A DNA stretch of 64,000 nt. Source: an uncultured Clostridia bacterium (GTDB lineage Bacteria; Bacillota; Clostridia; Oscillospirales; Ruminococcaceae). The position numbers were made by a program, and so were the translations under genes. A model generated the notes under the pieces. It ran no database searches, had not been told where the DNA came from, and was given only the letters and a program-made list of their open reading frames with translations. Numbering within the stretch: the stretch's first letter is position 1; each line of letters starts with the position of its first letter. This document shows, piece after piece, positions 1 through 8,639 of the stretch. The DNA is taken from assembly GCA_947627045.1 (NCBI GenBank), contig CANQUM010000011.1:1-64000 (forward strand), written 5' to 3'.

Positions 1-294
<294 letters not shown>

Positions 295-315
295 AATTAA
301 TATTTGCATAAAATT

Positions 316-350
316 AGGACCGAGTTTTCACTCGGTCCTTTTTATTTATT
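316..350 (+). terminator. Rho-independent terminator after gdhA
   Basis: AGGACCGAGT - TTTC - ACTCGGTCCT is a perfect 10-bp stem with a 4-nt loop followed by a T-rich run. The T run reaches into the 3' end of the convergent XRE gene. Confidence 0.93.
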
Positions 351-548
351 AAATTTAGGATTGTCTGTTCTTTCAAGAAGATAATCTATTGAGACTTCAA
401 AATAATCAGCCAGCTTTATAAGTTCCTTATAGCCTGCCTCACGCTGTCCGTTTTCATATCTGGAAATAGTATTTTGACACATATCCAAATCCATTGCCAA
501 CTTGAGCTGAGTAACTCCATATTTTTTACGCAATTCTTTTAATCTCAT
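342..548 (-). CDS. XRE-family helix-turn-helix repressor (68 aa)
   Basis: This is a compact Cro/CI-type DNA-binding protein made of one HTH_3 domain over residues 1-60. It has LKELRKKYGVTQLKLAMDLD, then the recognition-helix region CQNTISRYENGQREA, then the packing helix LADYFEVSIDYLLERTDN. There is no second domain, so it is probably a local repressor that senses by dimerisation or partner binding. A ribosome site AGAGG lies upstream of the ATG at 548. It is divergent from the LRR protein gene at 637, and the shared region holds a 7-bp inverted repeat between the -35 and -10 boxes, its likely operator. Its tail overlaps the gdhA terminator. Confidence 0.85.
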   Translation of the reverse strand: MRLKELRKKYGVTQLKLAMDLDMCQNTISRYENGQREAGYKELIKLADYFEVSIDYLLERTDNPKFNK

Positions 549-561
549 AAAAAATTACCTC

Positions 562-590
562 TTGACAAAAGTATACCACACTGGTATAAT
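562..590 (+). promoter_or_regulatory. Sigma-A promoter with embedded operator for the LRR gene
   Basis: TTGACA at 562-567 and TATAAT at 585-590 have an ideal 17-bp spacer. Within it TATACCA (572-578) and TGGTATA (582-588) form a perfect 7-bp inverted repeat around CAC, and a further TGGTATA half-site is at 606-612. On the minus strand TATACT at 574-569 could serve as -10 for the XRE gene, so one repressor could control both directions. Confidence 0.75.
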
Positions 591-636
591 TGAAATATCC
601 CGATTTGGTATATTTTGTGTAAAAGGAGAGTTTTTT

Positions 637-2343
637 ATGAAAAAACTGTTTTGTTTTTTATCAATGTTTTTAATAATTGGATATTTAAATGGAATTGCTT
701 TTATCATGACGGCATGGGGAGCATCATATAATAATTATGAATATGAATTATTAGATGACGAAACATTAGAAATTACAGGTTATACTGGTAATGAAAATAA
801 TATTACGATCCCAAATACAATTGTTGGATATAAAGTATCAAGTATTGGTGATGAAGCGTTTTGTAATTGTGAATCATTGACAAGCATTAATATTTCTGAG
901 GGGATTGTAAATATTGGGTCTAATGCGTTTAGTGATTGTAATAATGTAACAAGCGTTAAAATCCCTAATAGTGTTACTACTATTGACAACTCAGCATTTA
1001 GTAACTGTAGCAAATTATCTAATATCAACATACCCAAAAATGTTACATGTATTTCTAATGATACTTTTAACAGTTGCAGTAGCTTATCAAATATTAATTT
1101 TCCGAATAACCTCAAAGAAATAGGTGGTAATGCATTCTCTGATTGTATATCCTTAACAAATATTGATATTCCAGAAAGCGTTACAAGCATAGGATTAAAC
1201 GCATTCAGCAACACTAAATTAATTAATAATCAGACGACTACAGTTAAATATGTAAGTGACTGGGCTGTTGCTTATGAAGGAGAAGAAAAAACAGTTTCAA
1301 TAAAATCTGGCACAAAAGGAATTGCAGATTACTTGTTACGAGGAGAAAAGAAAAGTATTGTTTGTAACGACTTGGTAGAAAAAATTAATATTCCTGATAG
1401 TGTTACAATTATTGGCTCATCATTTGGTGGATGTAGCAACTTATTGTCCATTGAAATTCCAGATAGTGTTGAATACATAGGTGACGCTGCTTTTATAAAT
1501 TGCAGTAGCTTGTCAAAAATTAGTATCCCAAATGGTGTTACAAATATTGAAGATGCTACCTTTAGTGGGTGCAGCAATTTATCAGAAGTAAAAATTCCAA
1601 ACAGTATAAAATATATAGCAGCAGATGCATTTGCTGATTGTACATCTTTATCAAACATTGATATTCCCTCAAGTATTATAGAAATCGGAGCAAGTGCATT
1701 TGAAAACTCAGCAATAATTAACAGTCAACCAACTGCAACTAAATATGTAGGAAATTGGCTTGTTGCTTGTTCTAGTGATGAAGAATCAGTCGAAATAGAA
1801 CCCGGTACAATAGGAATTGCAGATAAATCATTTTACGACTGTACATATTTGAAAAATATTAGTCTTCCTGATAGTATTAAATATATAGGGTATGGTGCAT
1901 TTAAGGGTACTGAGTTAATGTCCAATCAGAGTGCAGTATGTTATGTAGAAGATTGGGTTGTAGATTATGCTGGATGTGATGAGACAACAGTTGAAATAAA
2001 ATCAGGTATAATAGGAATTGCAGATGGGTCATTTCTGGGTTGTGATTCCTTGACAAGTATACTTATTCCAGAAAGTGTCATAAATATTCCTGAAAATGCA
2101 TTTTATGAATGTAATGATAAACTGGTAATTAAATGTTATAAAAACTCTGCTGCACACAAATATGCATTACAAAAAAATATGGATTATGAAATAATAGGAA
2201 AAGCAAAAAATTCACGATTAAATATAGATATAAGCAATAATAATAATAAATCAAAAGTAATTTTAATTTCGTCCATAGCAACCTTGACAATAGTAATATT
2301 AGTAAGCGGAATAATAGTAATAAAAAAGCTTAAAATTAAATAA
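637..2343 (+). CDS. BspA-like leucine-rich-repeat (LRR_5) surface protein with C-terminal membrane anchor
   Basis: The start is ATG at 637 (MKKLFCFLSMFLIIGYL), preceded by AAAGGAGAG at 622-630; the open frame runs back to 562 but that would start inside the -35 box. An N-terminal signal peptide is followed by about a dozen LRR_5 repeats of the form IxIPxSVTxIGxxAFxxCxxL, interrupted by segments with YVxDWxVxYxG and GIADxSF. The last 40 residues hold one membrane helix (VILISSIATLTIVILVSGII) followed by KKLKIK, so the protein is probably membrane-anchored outside the cell. BspA-like LRR proteins commonly act in adhesion or host contact; the role here is inferred. The gene is visibly more AT-rich than gdhA and hom and is paired with its own repressor, which suggests acquisition by transfer. 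Confidence 0.82.
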   Translation: MKKLFCFLSMFLIIGYLNGIAFIMTAWGASYNNYEYELLDDETLEITGYTGNENNITIPNTIVGYKVSSIGDEAFCNCESLTSINISEGIVNIGSNAFSDCNNVTSVKIPNSVTTIDNSAFSNCSKLSNINIPKNVTCISNDTFNSCSSLSNINFPNNLKEIGGNAFSDCISLTNIDIPESVTSIGLNAFSNTKLINNQTTTVKYVSDWAVAYEGEEKTVSIKSGTKGIADYLLRGEKKSIVCNDLVEKINIPDSVTIIGSSFGGCSNLLSIEIPDSVEYIGDAAFINCSSLSKISIPNGVTNIEDATFSGCSNLSEVKIPNSIKYIAADAFADCTSLSNIDIPSSIIEIGASAFENSAIINSQPTATKYVGNWLVACSSDEESVEIEPGTIGIADKSFYDCTYLKNISLPDSIKYIGYGAFKGTELMSNQSAVCYVEDWVVDYAGCDETTVEIKSGIIGIADGSFLGCDSLTSILIPESVINIPENAFYECNDKLVIKCYKNSAAHKYALQKNMDYEIIGKAKNSRLNIDISNNNNKSKVILISSIATLTIVILVSGIIVIKKLKIK

Positions 2344-2380
2344 TTTTACAATCTAATCGTTATAGTTTAGTTTGGATAAC

Positions 2381-2420
2381 AAAAATAAGAGCGTACCCTC
2401 ACGGTACGCTCTTATTTTTA
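2381..2420. terminator. Bidirectional terminator after the LRR gene
   Basis: A GCGTACC - CTCAC - GGTACGC core is extended by AAAAATAAGA/TCTTATTTTT to about 17 bp. The A run on one side and T run on the other make it usable on both strands. Confidence 0.9.
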
Positions 2421-2431
2421 CAAACTTCTCC

Positions 2432-2460
2432 TTGACTTTTTACTCAAATTATGGTATATT
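2432..2460 (+). promoter_or_regulatory. Promoter of the ACT-hom-thrB operon
   Basis: TTGACT at 2432-2437 and TATATT at 2455-2460 are 17 bp apart, about 40 bp before the first gene. No T-box or other leader fits in the short space, so any attenuation control is unlikely. Confidence 0.7.
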
Positions 2461-2502
2461 TGTAGTTGCTCAAAAAACAAATGTGCTCAGGAGGTGGACT
2501 TG

Positions 2503-2952
2503 TTGGATTATAATAATGACGGAAAATTGGTTGTTGTTAATTCAACGGTTTTGCCTGAGATAATATTAAAGGTTCTTGAAGCAAAGCGGATAAAAGCCAG
2601 AGGCGAGGTTAAGTCCTCCGCTGACGCTTGCAGAAAAATCGGAATTTCAAGAAGTGCATATTATAAGTATAAGGACTCTGTTTTCGCCTATGAGGAAAAG
2701 CTGACTAATAAGATCGTTTCGCTTTATCTAGTTCTAAAAGACGAAAAGGGTGCATTATCGTCAATTCTGACAAATCTTTACGAAATGGGTGCTAATATAC
2801 TTACCGTCAATCAGAACATTCCCATTGATTCTGTTGCGACGGTAACGGTTTCTGTGAAACTTGAAAGCGATACGCTTAATGCAGTAAATATAAAAAACGA
2901 ACTCTCAAAACTGAGCAGTGTTGTTGATATTAAAATTATAAGCGGCGAATAA
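2503..2952 (+). CDS. ACT domain protein (PheB/UPF0735 type)
   Basis: AGGAGGTG at 2489-2496 fits a TTG start at 2503 (8 nt from AGGAGG); TTG 2500 or GTG 2494 are possible in frame. The protein is about 149 residues. Its N-terminal part has LPEIILKVLEAKRIKARGEV and the SRSAYYKYKDSVF motif typical of the UPF0735/PheB group. Residues about 75-147 form an ACT domain (LVLKDEKGALSSILTNLYEM), an amino-acid-sensing fold. In Bacillus the relative pheB neighbours amino-acid genes. Here it leads an operon with hom and thrB, so it is probably a regulatory or ligand-sensing partner for threonine synthesis. The ligand cannot be read from the sequence. Confidence 0.85.
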   Translation: MDYNNDGKLVVVNSTVLPEIILKVLEAKRIKARGEVKSSADACRKIGISRSAYYKYKDSVFAYEEKLTNKIVSLYLVLKDEKGALSSILTNLYEMGANILTVNQNIPIDSVATVTVSVKLESDTLNAVNIKNELSKLSSVVDIKIISGE

Positions 2953-3024
2953 CGAAATTTGATATATAATAATCGGTAAAAATCACCGTAATAACTAAAT
3001 CGCAAATTTGAAAGGAAAATCAAA

Positions 3025-4266
3025 ATGAGTAAAATAGCAGTAATTGGATATGGTGTTGTTGGTTCGGGAACGGTCGAGTTGTTTGAGACTAACAAAAAGT
3101 CAATATGCGAAAAGGTCGGAAGAGATATTGAACTTGGATATATTCTTGATTTAAAGGACTTTCCTGACTCGCCTTTTGCAGATAAAATGACAAAGGACTT
3201 CACTGATATTCTTAATGATGGAGAGGTCGAGGTCGTTGCCGAGCTAATAGGTGGGCTTCACCCTGCATATGAATTTACCAAACAGCTTTTAGAAAAGGGC
3301 AAAAGCGTTGTAACCTCCAATAAAGAGCTTGTAGCCGCAAAGGGTGCGGAGCTTCTTAAAATTGCAAACGACAACAATGCCAACTATTTGTTCGAGGCGT
3401 CAGTCGGCGGAGGAATACCTATCATACGACCGCTTCACAAATGCCTTGCAGGAAACGAAATAGAGCAAATTTCGGGAATACTGAACGGAACAACGAACTT
3501 TATTCTTACAAAAATGATAAAGGAACAGATGAGCTTTGACGATGCACTCAAACTTGCTCAGGAAAACGGATATGCCGAAGCTGATCCTACCGCTGATATA
3601 GAAGGTCATGACGCCTGCCGAAAGATCTGCATACTGGGTTCGCTTGCATACGGAAAACACATATATCCTGAAATGGTACACTGTTCGGGAATAAAAAATA
3701 TTTCTCTTGTTGATGTTGAATATGCGTCTAACGCAGGTTATTCGATCAAACTGATCGGTTCGGTAAAACCAAATGATAAAGGAAAACTGGTTGCTATAGT
3801 TTGTCCTATGCTTGTTCCTAAGAGCAATCTTCTTTCAAACGTTAATGGTGTATACAACGCTATATGTGTTACCGGAAACGGCGTCGGAGACGTTGTATTC
3901 TACGGTCAGGGTGCAGGAAAACTGCCTACTGCTTCGGCAGTTGTGGGGGATATTATCGACGCACTTAAGCATCAGCAGCGTGTCTTGGCCCTTTCGTGGG
4001 ACGAGTCAAAGGGTGATAGCAGTTTTATGACTTCTTATAAAGACTCTAAAACAGCTATGTATATACGTATTGAATGCGACGACGCCGATAACTTCAAGCG
4101 CTCGCTTTCAAATGTGTTCGGCAAGGTAATATTTATCGAGCGTGAAAACCGTCCCGACAATGAGCTTGCGTTTATCACTCAATCTATGGTTGAGAAAGAC
4201 ATAGACACTGAGCTTACGATTCTTTCTCACTCGGCTAAAATAATAAGTAAAATAAGACTTTATTAA
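3025..4266 (+). CDS. hom: Homoserine dehydrogenase
   Basis: This 413-residue protein reduces aspartate semialdehyde to homoserine in threonine and methionine synthesis. The N-terminal Rossmann motif is GYGVVGSGT (residues 8-16). The catalytic core holds TSNKELVA, EASVGGGIPII, ILNGTTNFIL and GYAEADPTADIEGHDA, all hallmark stretches of the family with the substrate Glu/Asp and catalytic Lys region. A C-terminal ACT-like segment (residues about 340-410) is typical of feedback-inhibited forms. GAAAGG precedes the ATG. It lies second in the operon, with thrB 9 bp downstream. Confidence 0.96.
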   Translation: MSKIAVIGYGVVGSGTVELFETNKKSICEKVGRDIELGYILDLKDFPDSPFADKMTKDFTDILNDGEVEVVAELIGGLHPAYEFTKQLLEKGKSVVTSNKELVAAKGAELLKIANDNNANYLFEASVGGGIPIIRPLHKCLAGNEIEQISGILNGTTNFILTKMIKEQMSFDDALKLAQENGYAEADPTADIEGHDACRKICILGSLAYGKHIYPEMVHCSGIKNISLVDVEYASNAGYSIKLIGSVKPNDKGKLVAIVCPMLVPKSNLLSNVNGVYNAICVTGNGVGDVVFYGQGAGKLPTASAVVGDIIDALKHQQRVLALSWDESKGDSSFMTSYKDSKTAMYIRIECDDADNFKRSLSNVFGKVIFIERENRPDNELAFITQSMVEKDIDTELTILSHSAKIISKIRLY

Positions 4267-4275
4267 GGTAGTAAT

Positions 4276-5163
4276 ATGATAAAAATAAAAATTCCCGCAA
4301 CAAGTGCAAATCTTGGTGCAGGCTATGATTCTCTGGGTCTGGCACTTGATTTTTACAATCAGGTCAATATGGAGGAATTCGATAAAATTGATATTAGATC
4401 TCTTGACGGTGTCAGCATTCCAACAGACAAAACAAATCTGATTTACAAGTCGGCAGATGATTTATTTAAAGTCTGCGGAAAGACTCTCAAAGGTTTAAAG
4501 CTGGAACAGACTAACAACATTCCTATGGCAAGGGGTTTAGGTTCGTCATCTGCTTGTATCGTTGCAGGTCTGGTTGGAGCAAACACGCTGTTAAATAATC
4601 CTCTTTCGACCGATGATTTAGTTGACATTGCCGCTCAGATCGAAGGGCACCCCGACAACACTGCTCCCGCTCTTTTGGGCGGTATAGTTACCGCAGTTTT
4701 TGATGGCAAGAAAGTTCACTGGGTAAAGCAGGAAGTTTATACAAAGCTTAAATTTGTGGCTATTATCCCCGACTTTGAGCTAAAAACAGATAAAGCAAGA
4801 GCCTGTATTCCGACAGAAGTTTCCCACAAAGACGCAGTTTATAATCTCTCTCGTGCGGCGCTGTTTTCAGCTTCTCTGCTGACAGGAAAGTTTGAAAACC
4901 TCCGCACAGCAGTTCATGACAGACTTCATCAGCCCTACAGAATGGAGCTTATACCCCGCTGCCGTGAGGTATTTGACATAGCCTATAATCATGGTGCATA
5001 CGGCGTCTACATCAGCGGTGCAGGTCCTGCCGTTATGGCTATAGTAGATGATAATAACGATTATTTCTGCGGGAAGGTTGAGTTTTCTCTTCATACTGCA
5101 GGTTTGAATAACTGGACAGTACACGAATTTCACATTCATAATTCGGGTGTTATGGTGTTATGA
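4276..5163 (+). CDS. thrB: Homoserine kinase
   Basis: This GHMP-superfamily kinase of 295 residues phosphorylates homoserine to O-phosphohomoserine. Motif 1 is KIPATSANLGAGYDSLGLAL, the ATP phosphate-binding motif 2 is PMARGLGSSSACIVAG (residues about 88-103), and motif 3 is the late glycine-rich GVYISGAGPAVMAI. It starts 9 bp after hom behind AAGGTAG, so the two are translated from one message. No threonine synthase follows; the operon ends in a terminator. Confidence 0.96.
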   Translation: MIKIKIPATSANLGAGYDSLGLALDFYNQVNMEEFDKIDIRSLDGVSIPTDKTNLIYKSADDLFKVCGKTLKGLKLEQTNNIPMARGLGSSSACIVAGLVGANTLLNNPLSTDDLVDIAAQIEGHPDNTAPALLGGIVTAVFDGKKVHWVKQEVYTKLKFVAIIPDFELKTDKARACIPTEVSHKDAVYNLSRAALFSASLLTGKFENLRTAVHDRLHQPYRMELIPRCREVFDIAYNHGAYGVYISGAGPAVMAIVDDNNDYFCGKVEFSLHTAGLNNWTVHEFHIHNSGVMVL

Positions 5164-5170
5164 TAAAATG

Positions 5171-5216
5171 AAAAACTCCCTTAGCTTATCTTTATGATAG
5201 GTTAAGGGAGTTTTTT
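5171..5216. terminator. Bidirectional terminator between thrB and rfbB
   Basis: AAAAACTCCCTTA pairs with TTAAGGGAGTTTTT around a smaller inner hairpin (CTTATC...GATAGG). A and T tracts on the two sides suit both convergent genes. Confidence 0.9.
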
Positions 5217-5283
5217 AACTTCAAGAAATCAGCTGCATTATCAAAAACTTCAAATTTTAAACCGCTATTTTCTTGCTTCTTGT

Positions 5284-6306
5284 CTACTTGTTTGCATACA
5301 TTTTTACATAGTAATCCTTATATTCACCGCTGATGATTTTCTCCCACCAGCTTTTATTGTCAAGATACCAGCGAATGGTCTTTTTAATTCCGTCCTCAAA
5401 CTTCGTTTCAGGAAGCCAGCCGAGTTCGTTGTGTATTTTTGTAGGGTCAATAGCGTATCTCAGGTCGTGTCCCTTACGATCAGCTACATATGTGATAAGC
5501 TCCTCGCCCTTTCCAAGCTCTTTGAGAATGATTTTTACAATTTCAATGTTGGCTTTTTCATTATGTCCGCCTATATTGTAAACCTCTCCTACTGTTCCCT
5601 TGTGAATAATAAGATCAATCGCCTTGCAGTGATCCTCAACATAAAGCCAATCACGAACATTTTCGCCCTTTCCGTAAACAGGAAGAGGTTTGTTATGAAG
5701 TATATTTATAATCATAAGCGGTATCAGCTTTTCAGGAAAATGATATGGACCGTAGTTGTTAGAGCATCTGCTTATTGTAACAGGAAGTCCGTATGTTCTG
5801 TAATAAGCCCCCACGAGCAAATCAGCCGAAGCTTTAGACGCAGAATACGGCGAACTTGTGTGTATAGGTGTTTCCTCGGTAAAGAACAGATCAGGTCTGT
5901 CAAGAGGCAAATCTCCATAAACCTCGTCGGTCGAAACCTGATGATAACGCTCAATACCATACTTTCTGCAAGCGTCCATAAGCGTCTGAGTTCCCAAAAT
6001 ATTTGTGTTTAAGAAAATCCCAGGATTTTCAATACTTCTGTCAGCATGACTCTCTGCAGCGAAGTTTACAACTATATCAGGGTGTTCTTCCTCAAACAGA
6101 TTGAACACAGCCTCTCTGTCAGTTATATCAGCCTTCACGAACCTGAAATTTGAGTTATCAGCCACACTTTCAAGCGTTTCAAGATTTCCTGCATATGTGA
6201 GACAGTCAAGACAAATTATCTTATAGTTAGGATACTTTTTCATCATATAATGAACGAAGTTTCCTCCGATAAAGCCTGCTCCGCCTGTAACAATAATCTT
6301 TTTCAT
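5284..6306 (-). CDS. rfbB: dTDP-glucose 4,6-dehydratase
   Basis: From ATG 6306 (AGGAG at about 6316-6320) this is 340 residues, the usual family length; an 8-residue longer frame lacks a ribosome site. It is an extended SDR enzyme that makes dTDP-4-keto-6-deoxyglucose, the precursor of rhamnose and related sugars. Visible are the NAD motif GGAGFIGGNFV near the N-terminus, HVSTDEVYGDL-like HQVSTDEVYGDL, the catalytic YSASK, and RCSNNYGPYHFPEKLIP. The rest of a rhamnose cluster is missing, and only a decayed rfbA remnant lies upstream. The enzyme may feed another dTDP-sugar route or depend on genes elsewhere. Confidence 0.95.
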   Translation of the reverse strand: MKKIIVTGGAGFIGGNFVHYMMKKYPNYKIICLDCLTYAGNLETLESVADNSNFRFVKADITDREAVFNLFEEEHPDIVVNFAAESHADRSIENPGIFLNTNILGTQTLMDACRKYGIERYHQVSTDEVYGDLPLDRPDLFFTEETPIHTSSPYSASKASADLLVGAYYRTYGLPVTISRCSNNYGPYHFPEKLIPLMIINILHNKPLPVYGKGENVRDWLYVEDHCKAIDLIIHKGTVGEVYNIGGHNEKANIEIVKIILKELGKGEELITYVADRKGHDLRYAIDPTKIHNELGWLPETKFEDGIKKTIRWYLDNKSWWEKIISGEYKDYYVKMYANK

Positions 6307-6347
6307 AAAATATGTCTCCTTTTGAGGCATTCCTCTATATTATAAAC

Positions 6348-6548
6348 TTAATTATTATTTCCATCAGCCAGTGAAATAAGATACTGAACGTAATCCGTTT
6401 TTTTAAGCTCTTTTCCGAGTTTTTTAAGCTACTCGCTTGAAATAAATTCCTTTCTCCACGCAATCTCTTCAACACAGCTTATATAAAAGCCCGTTCCCAT
6501 ACGCATCTTATTTTCATCGGTAAATCTCTCCTTCGCAAATCCCGTTTG
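6348..6548 (-). pseudogene. Remnant of glucose-1-phosphate thymidylyltransferase (rfbA), C-terminal end only
   Basis: On the minus strand the frame ending in TAA at 6348-6350 reads GTGFYISCVEEIAWRKEFIS, then a TAG stop at 6429-6431, then LKKLGKELKKTDYVQYLIS. This matches the C-terminal signature of RmlA/RfbA (xYISCxEEIAxRxGFIxxEQLxxLAxxLxKTDYGxYL). The TAG replaces a codon where the family has Gln (CAG to TAG is one change). Nothing recognisable of the first 230 or so residues lies further upstream. It sits 41 bp ahead of rfbB on the same strand, the usual operon order, so this is probably a decayed rfbA rather than chance. Confidence 0.75.
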
Positions 6549-7076
6549 TCAAACACCTACTCGACATTTAACATTATACCACCCAAATGTGAAGAAATCT
6601 ACCTTTGGTTAAGGTGATTTATCAACCCTCTGCAATTAAATTTTATCCGTGTCGAATAGAAAACGCTCCGGCGATTTATCATTCAGCGATAACATGAAGC
6701 GTAGTATAGCAGTTTACTTTCAATGCGATTACAGGGACAACTGCCCCGCATAAACCCACCAAAATCAAACGCCCGTCTCTAATACGGCTGACACATTCCA
6801 GCCGCTGAAAACTGACGTTTTGTTCTTATACTTTTGATTTCTGATTACTGATGTTAAATGAAAATTTTTACTCTATTTTAACGCAGCCAAAATAAATACT
6901 ATATATTTCAACGCCCTTTTTCATTGACAAATCGGGGGCTTATGATATAATTTATAAATGCAACATATATGTTGTATCATATTTTATTTTGGAGGTTAAG
7001 ACATAAATTAGACAGTCAGCGGTAAATGAAATATAGATATTGAAATTTCACGTGTAATAATTTTGGAGGAGAGATT
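6549..7076. other. Gene-free stretch ahead of the CAP protein gene
   Basis: No credible coding frame was found on either strand. A small hairpin CGGCTG...CAGCCG lies at 6785-6804. A good promoter for the downstream gene is TTGACA (6924-6929) and TATAAT (6946-6951), spacer 16 bp, leaving a leader of about 120 nt. The left part may be eroded sequence of the lost rfbA gene. Confidence 0.6.
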
Positions 7077-8411
7077 ATGAGAAGAATTTTCAGTATATTA
7101 TTATCAATAGCTATGACATTTTCAATAGTTACCGGACTTAATCTAACAGCGTCGGCAAATGACATATATAACATACAAGTTAAAGGTATATGTGATTATA
7201 ACAAGGCAAATGAAGTTTTAAAAATTGTCAACAATGAAAGAAGTGCAAACGGTCTTGCTTCTTTAACTATGGATACAGAACTGCTTAACGCAGCAATGGA
7301 CAGGGCTATGGAAACAGGAATCTATTACTCTCACACCCGTCCCGACGGAAGCACCTGCTTTACTATTTGCAATAAAATAAACGGCGAAAATATTGCTGTT
7401 AATTATCCAACATCAGATTCTGTTATGAACGGCTGGATGAACTCATCGGGTCATAGAGCCAATATTCTTAATTCTAAATATAAATCGATCGGTATAGGCT
7501 GTTTTAAAGTTGATTCAGGTTATTACTGGGTTCAGTCCTTTAGTAATAAATCAGCAGAAAACATTCCAAATAAATCAGGAGCAGTTGAAAAAACAAATAC
7601 CGTTTCTATCCAGAAGTCTTTAGTTAAATTGTACGCTTCTGCAAGTAAATCTAATATGAAAATAAATGAAAGCGGTTATTTCAAGTACGGTATAGTTAAT
7701 CAGGGATGGTCTTCATCTTATTGTCCGGGCGTTGCCGATGACTATACATTCTCATCAAACAATAATTCTGTAATAGGTATAGATTCTAACGGCAACTTTA
7801 CCGCTAAAAGTGAGGGAACAGCAACAGTAAGTATTGCTTTAAAAGCTGATTTAAGTCAGAAATACAGCAAAACAATAACTGTTAATGGTAAAAACTCGTC
7901 TGCCGCTCAAACCAGTAAAACTACTGCATACACTAATCAAACCAAAACGACAAAAACAACTCAGGCTCAGACGACAAGGGCAACTGCCGCTCAAACTAAG
8001 ACAACAGCGTCGTTTACAGAACAAACAAAAACAACAAAGCAATGCACAAGCAAATCTAAAACTTGTGCAAAGCGAGCTAATATAACAAAATTATGTACGA
8101 ACCTGGCTAGTATAAAAAAGCTTACAGCAAATTGCAAACAAAAGAAATTAAATGTCGACTGGAAAAAGGTCAATAACGCTTGCGGCTACGAGGTTCAGAT
8201 CGCAACAAATAAAAATTTTAAAAAGAAAAATATCATATGCGACAAATCAACGAAAAAGTCAAAGCTTTCTGTCAACCGAAAAAAGATAAAAAATTGTAAA
8301 ACCTGTTTTGTAAGAGTTAGACCATATTTCAAATGCAAGGACGCCAATGGTACACCGCAAAAAGTATACAGTGAATGGTGCAATAAGGTAAAGAAAGTTA
8401 AGATAGGCTAA
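7077..8411 (+). CDS. Secreted CAP/SCP domain protein with Thr/Lys linker and C-terminal FnIII-like module
   Basis: The ATG at 7077 follows GGAGGAGAG. A signal peptide (MRRIFSILLSIAMTFSIVTG...ASA) leads into a CAP domain at residues about 40-160, with SHTRPDGS, GENIAVNYP, WMNSSGHRANIL and a YWVQSFS end. A Big_2-like Ig fold follows at about 185-270 (GTATVSIALKAD), then a Thr/Gln/Lys linker (about 275-335), then a Lys-rich module of about 100 residues (VDWKKVNNACGYEVQIATNK ... VYSEWCNKVKKVKIG). The same C-terminal module closes the giant LRR protein at 48432-53504. The protein is secreted and probably held at the cell wall through the basic tail; CAP domains lack one uniform activity, so no reaction is assigned. 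Confidence 0.85.
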   Translation: MRRIFSILLSIAMTFSIVTGLNLTASANDIYNIQVKGICDYNKANEVLKIVNNERSANGLASLTMDTELLNAAMDRAMETGIYYSHTRPDGSTCFTICNKINGENIAVNYPTSDSVMNGWMNSSGHRANILNSKYKSIGIGCFKVDSGYYWVQSFSNKSAENIPNKSGAVEKTNTVSIQKSLVKLYASASKSNMKINESGYFKYGIVNQGWSSSYCPGVADDYTFSSNNNSVIGIDSNGNFTAKSEGTATVSIALKADLSQKYSKTITVNGKNSSAAQTSKTTAYTNQTKTTKTTQAQTTRATAAQTKTTASFTEQTKTTKQCTSKSKTCAKRANITKLCTNLASIKKLTANCKQKKLNVDWKKVNNACGYEVQIATNKNFKKKNIICDKSTKKSKLSVNRKKIKNCKTCFVRVRPYFKCKDANGTPQKVYSEWCNKVKKVKIG

Positions 8412-8418
8412 TTTTTAG

Positions 8419-8456
8419 CCCCGCCGAGATTGTTATTTCTCGGCGGGGTTTATGTA
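8419..8456 (+). terminator. Terminator after the CAP gene
   Basis: CCCCGCCGAGA pairs perfectly with TCTCGGCGGGG (8419-8429 with 8438-8448), then TTTATGTATT. The very GC-rich 11-bp stem makes up for the weak T tract. Confidence 0.8.
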
Positions 8457-8543
8457 TTATCAGAAAAAACAGCAGAACATTTTAATGCTCAATAATTATT
8501 ATCATTCACACTATTTAACAAAAATCATATTATACTGTTAGAG

Positions 8544-8590
8544 GCGGAAAGCTTAATATTCAATTTCAAGCTGTGCAAAAGCATATCCGC
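8544..8590 (+). promoter_or_regulatory. Possible three-way-junction leader of feoAB
   Basis: GCGGA (8544-8548) pairs with TCCGC (8586-8590) and encloses two hairpins: AGCTT/AAGCT (8550-8554 with 8568-8572) and GTGC-AAAA-GCAT (8573-8584). TATACT at 8531-8536 could be the -10 box. The fold lies 50 nt before feoA. I did not match it to a known riboswitch, including the NiCo/czcD type. Confidence 0.35.
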
Positions 8591-8639
8591 TGACTGCTAA
8601 TTCCGTCCGATATAATAAACGAGAAAGAATGGTAAACTC

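Noticed and set aside
780-1658. Antisense frames of 144 and 109 codons inside the small LRR gene
   Set aside because: The regular LRR repeats produce open antisense frames; no ribosome sites are present and the sense gene is well supported.
2372-2563. 63-codon frame overlapping the terminator and the ACT gene start
   Set aside because: It starts inside a terminator stem, crosses the promoter and overlaps a well-supported gene.
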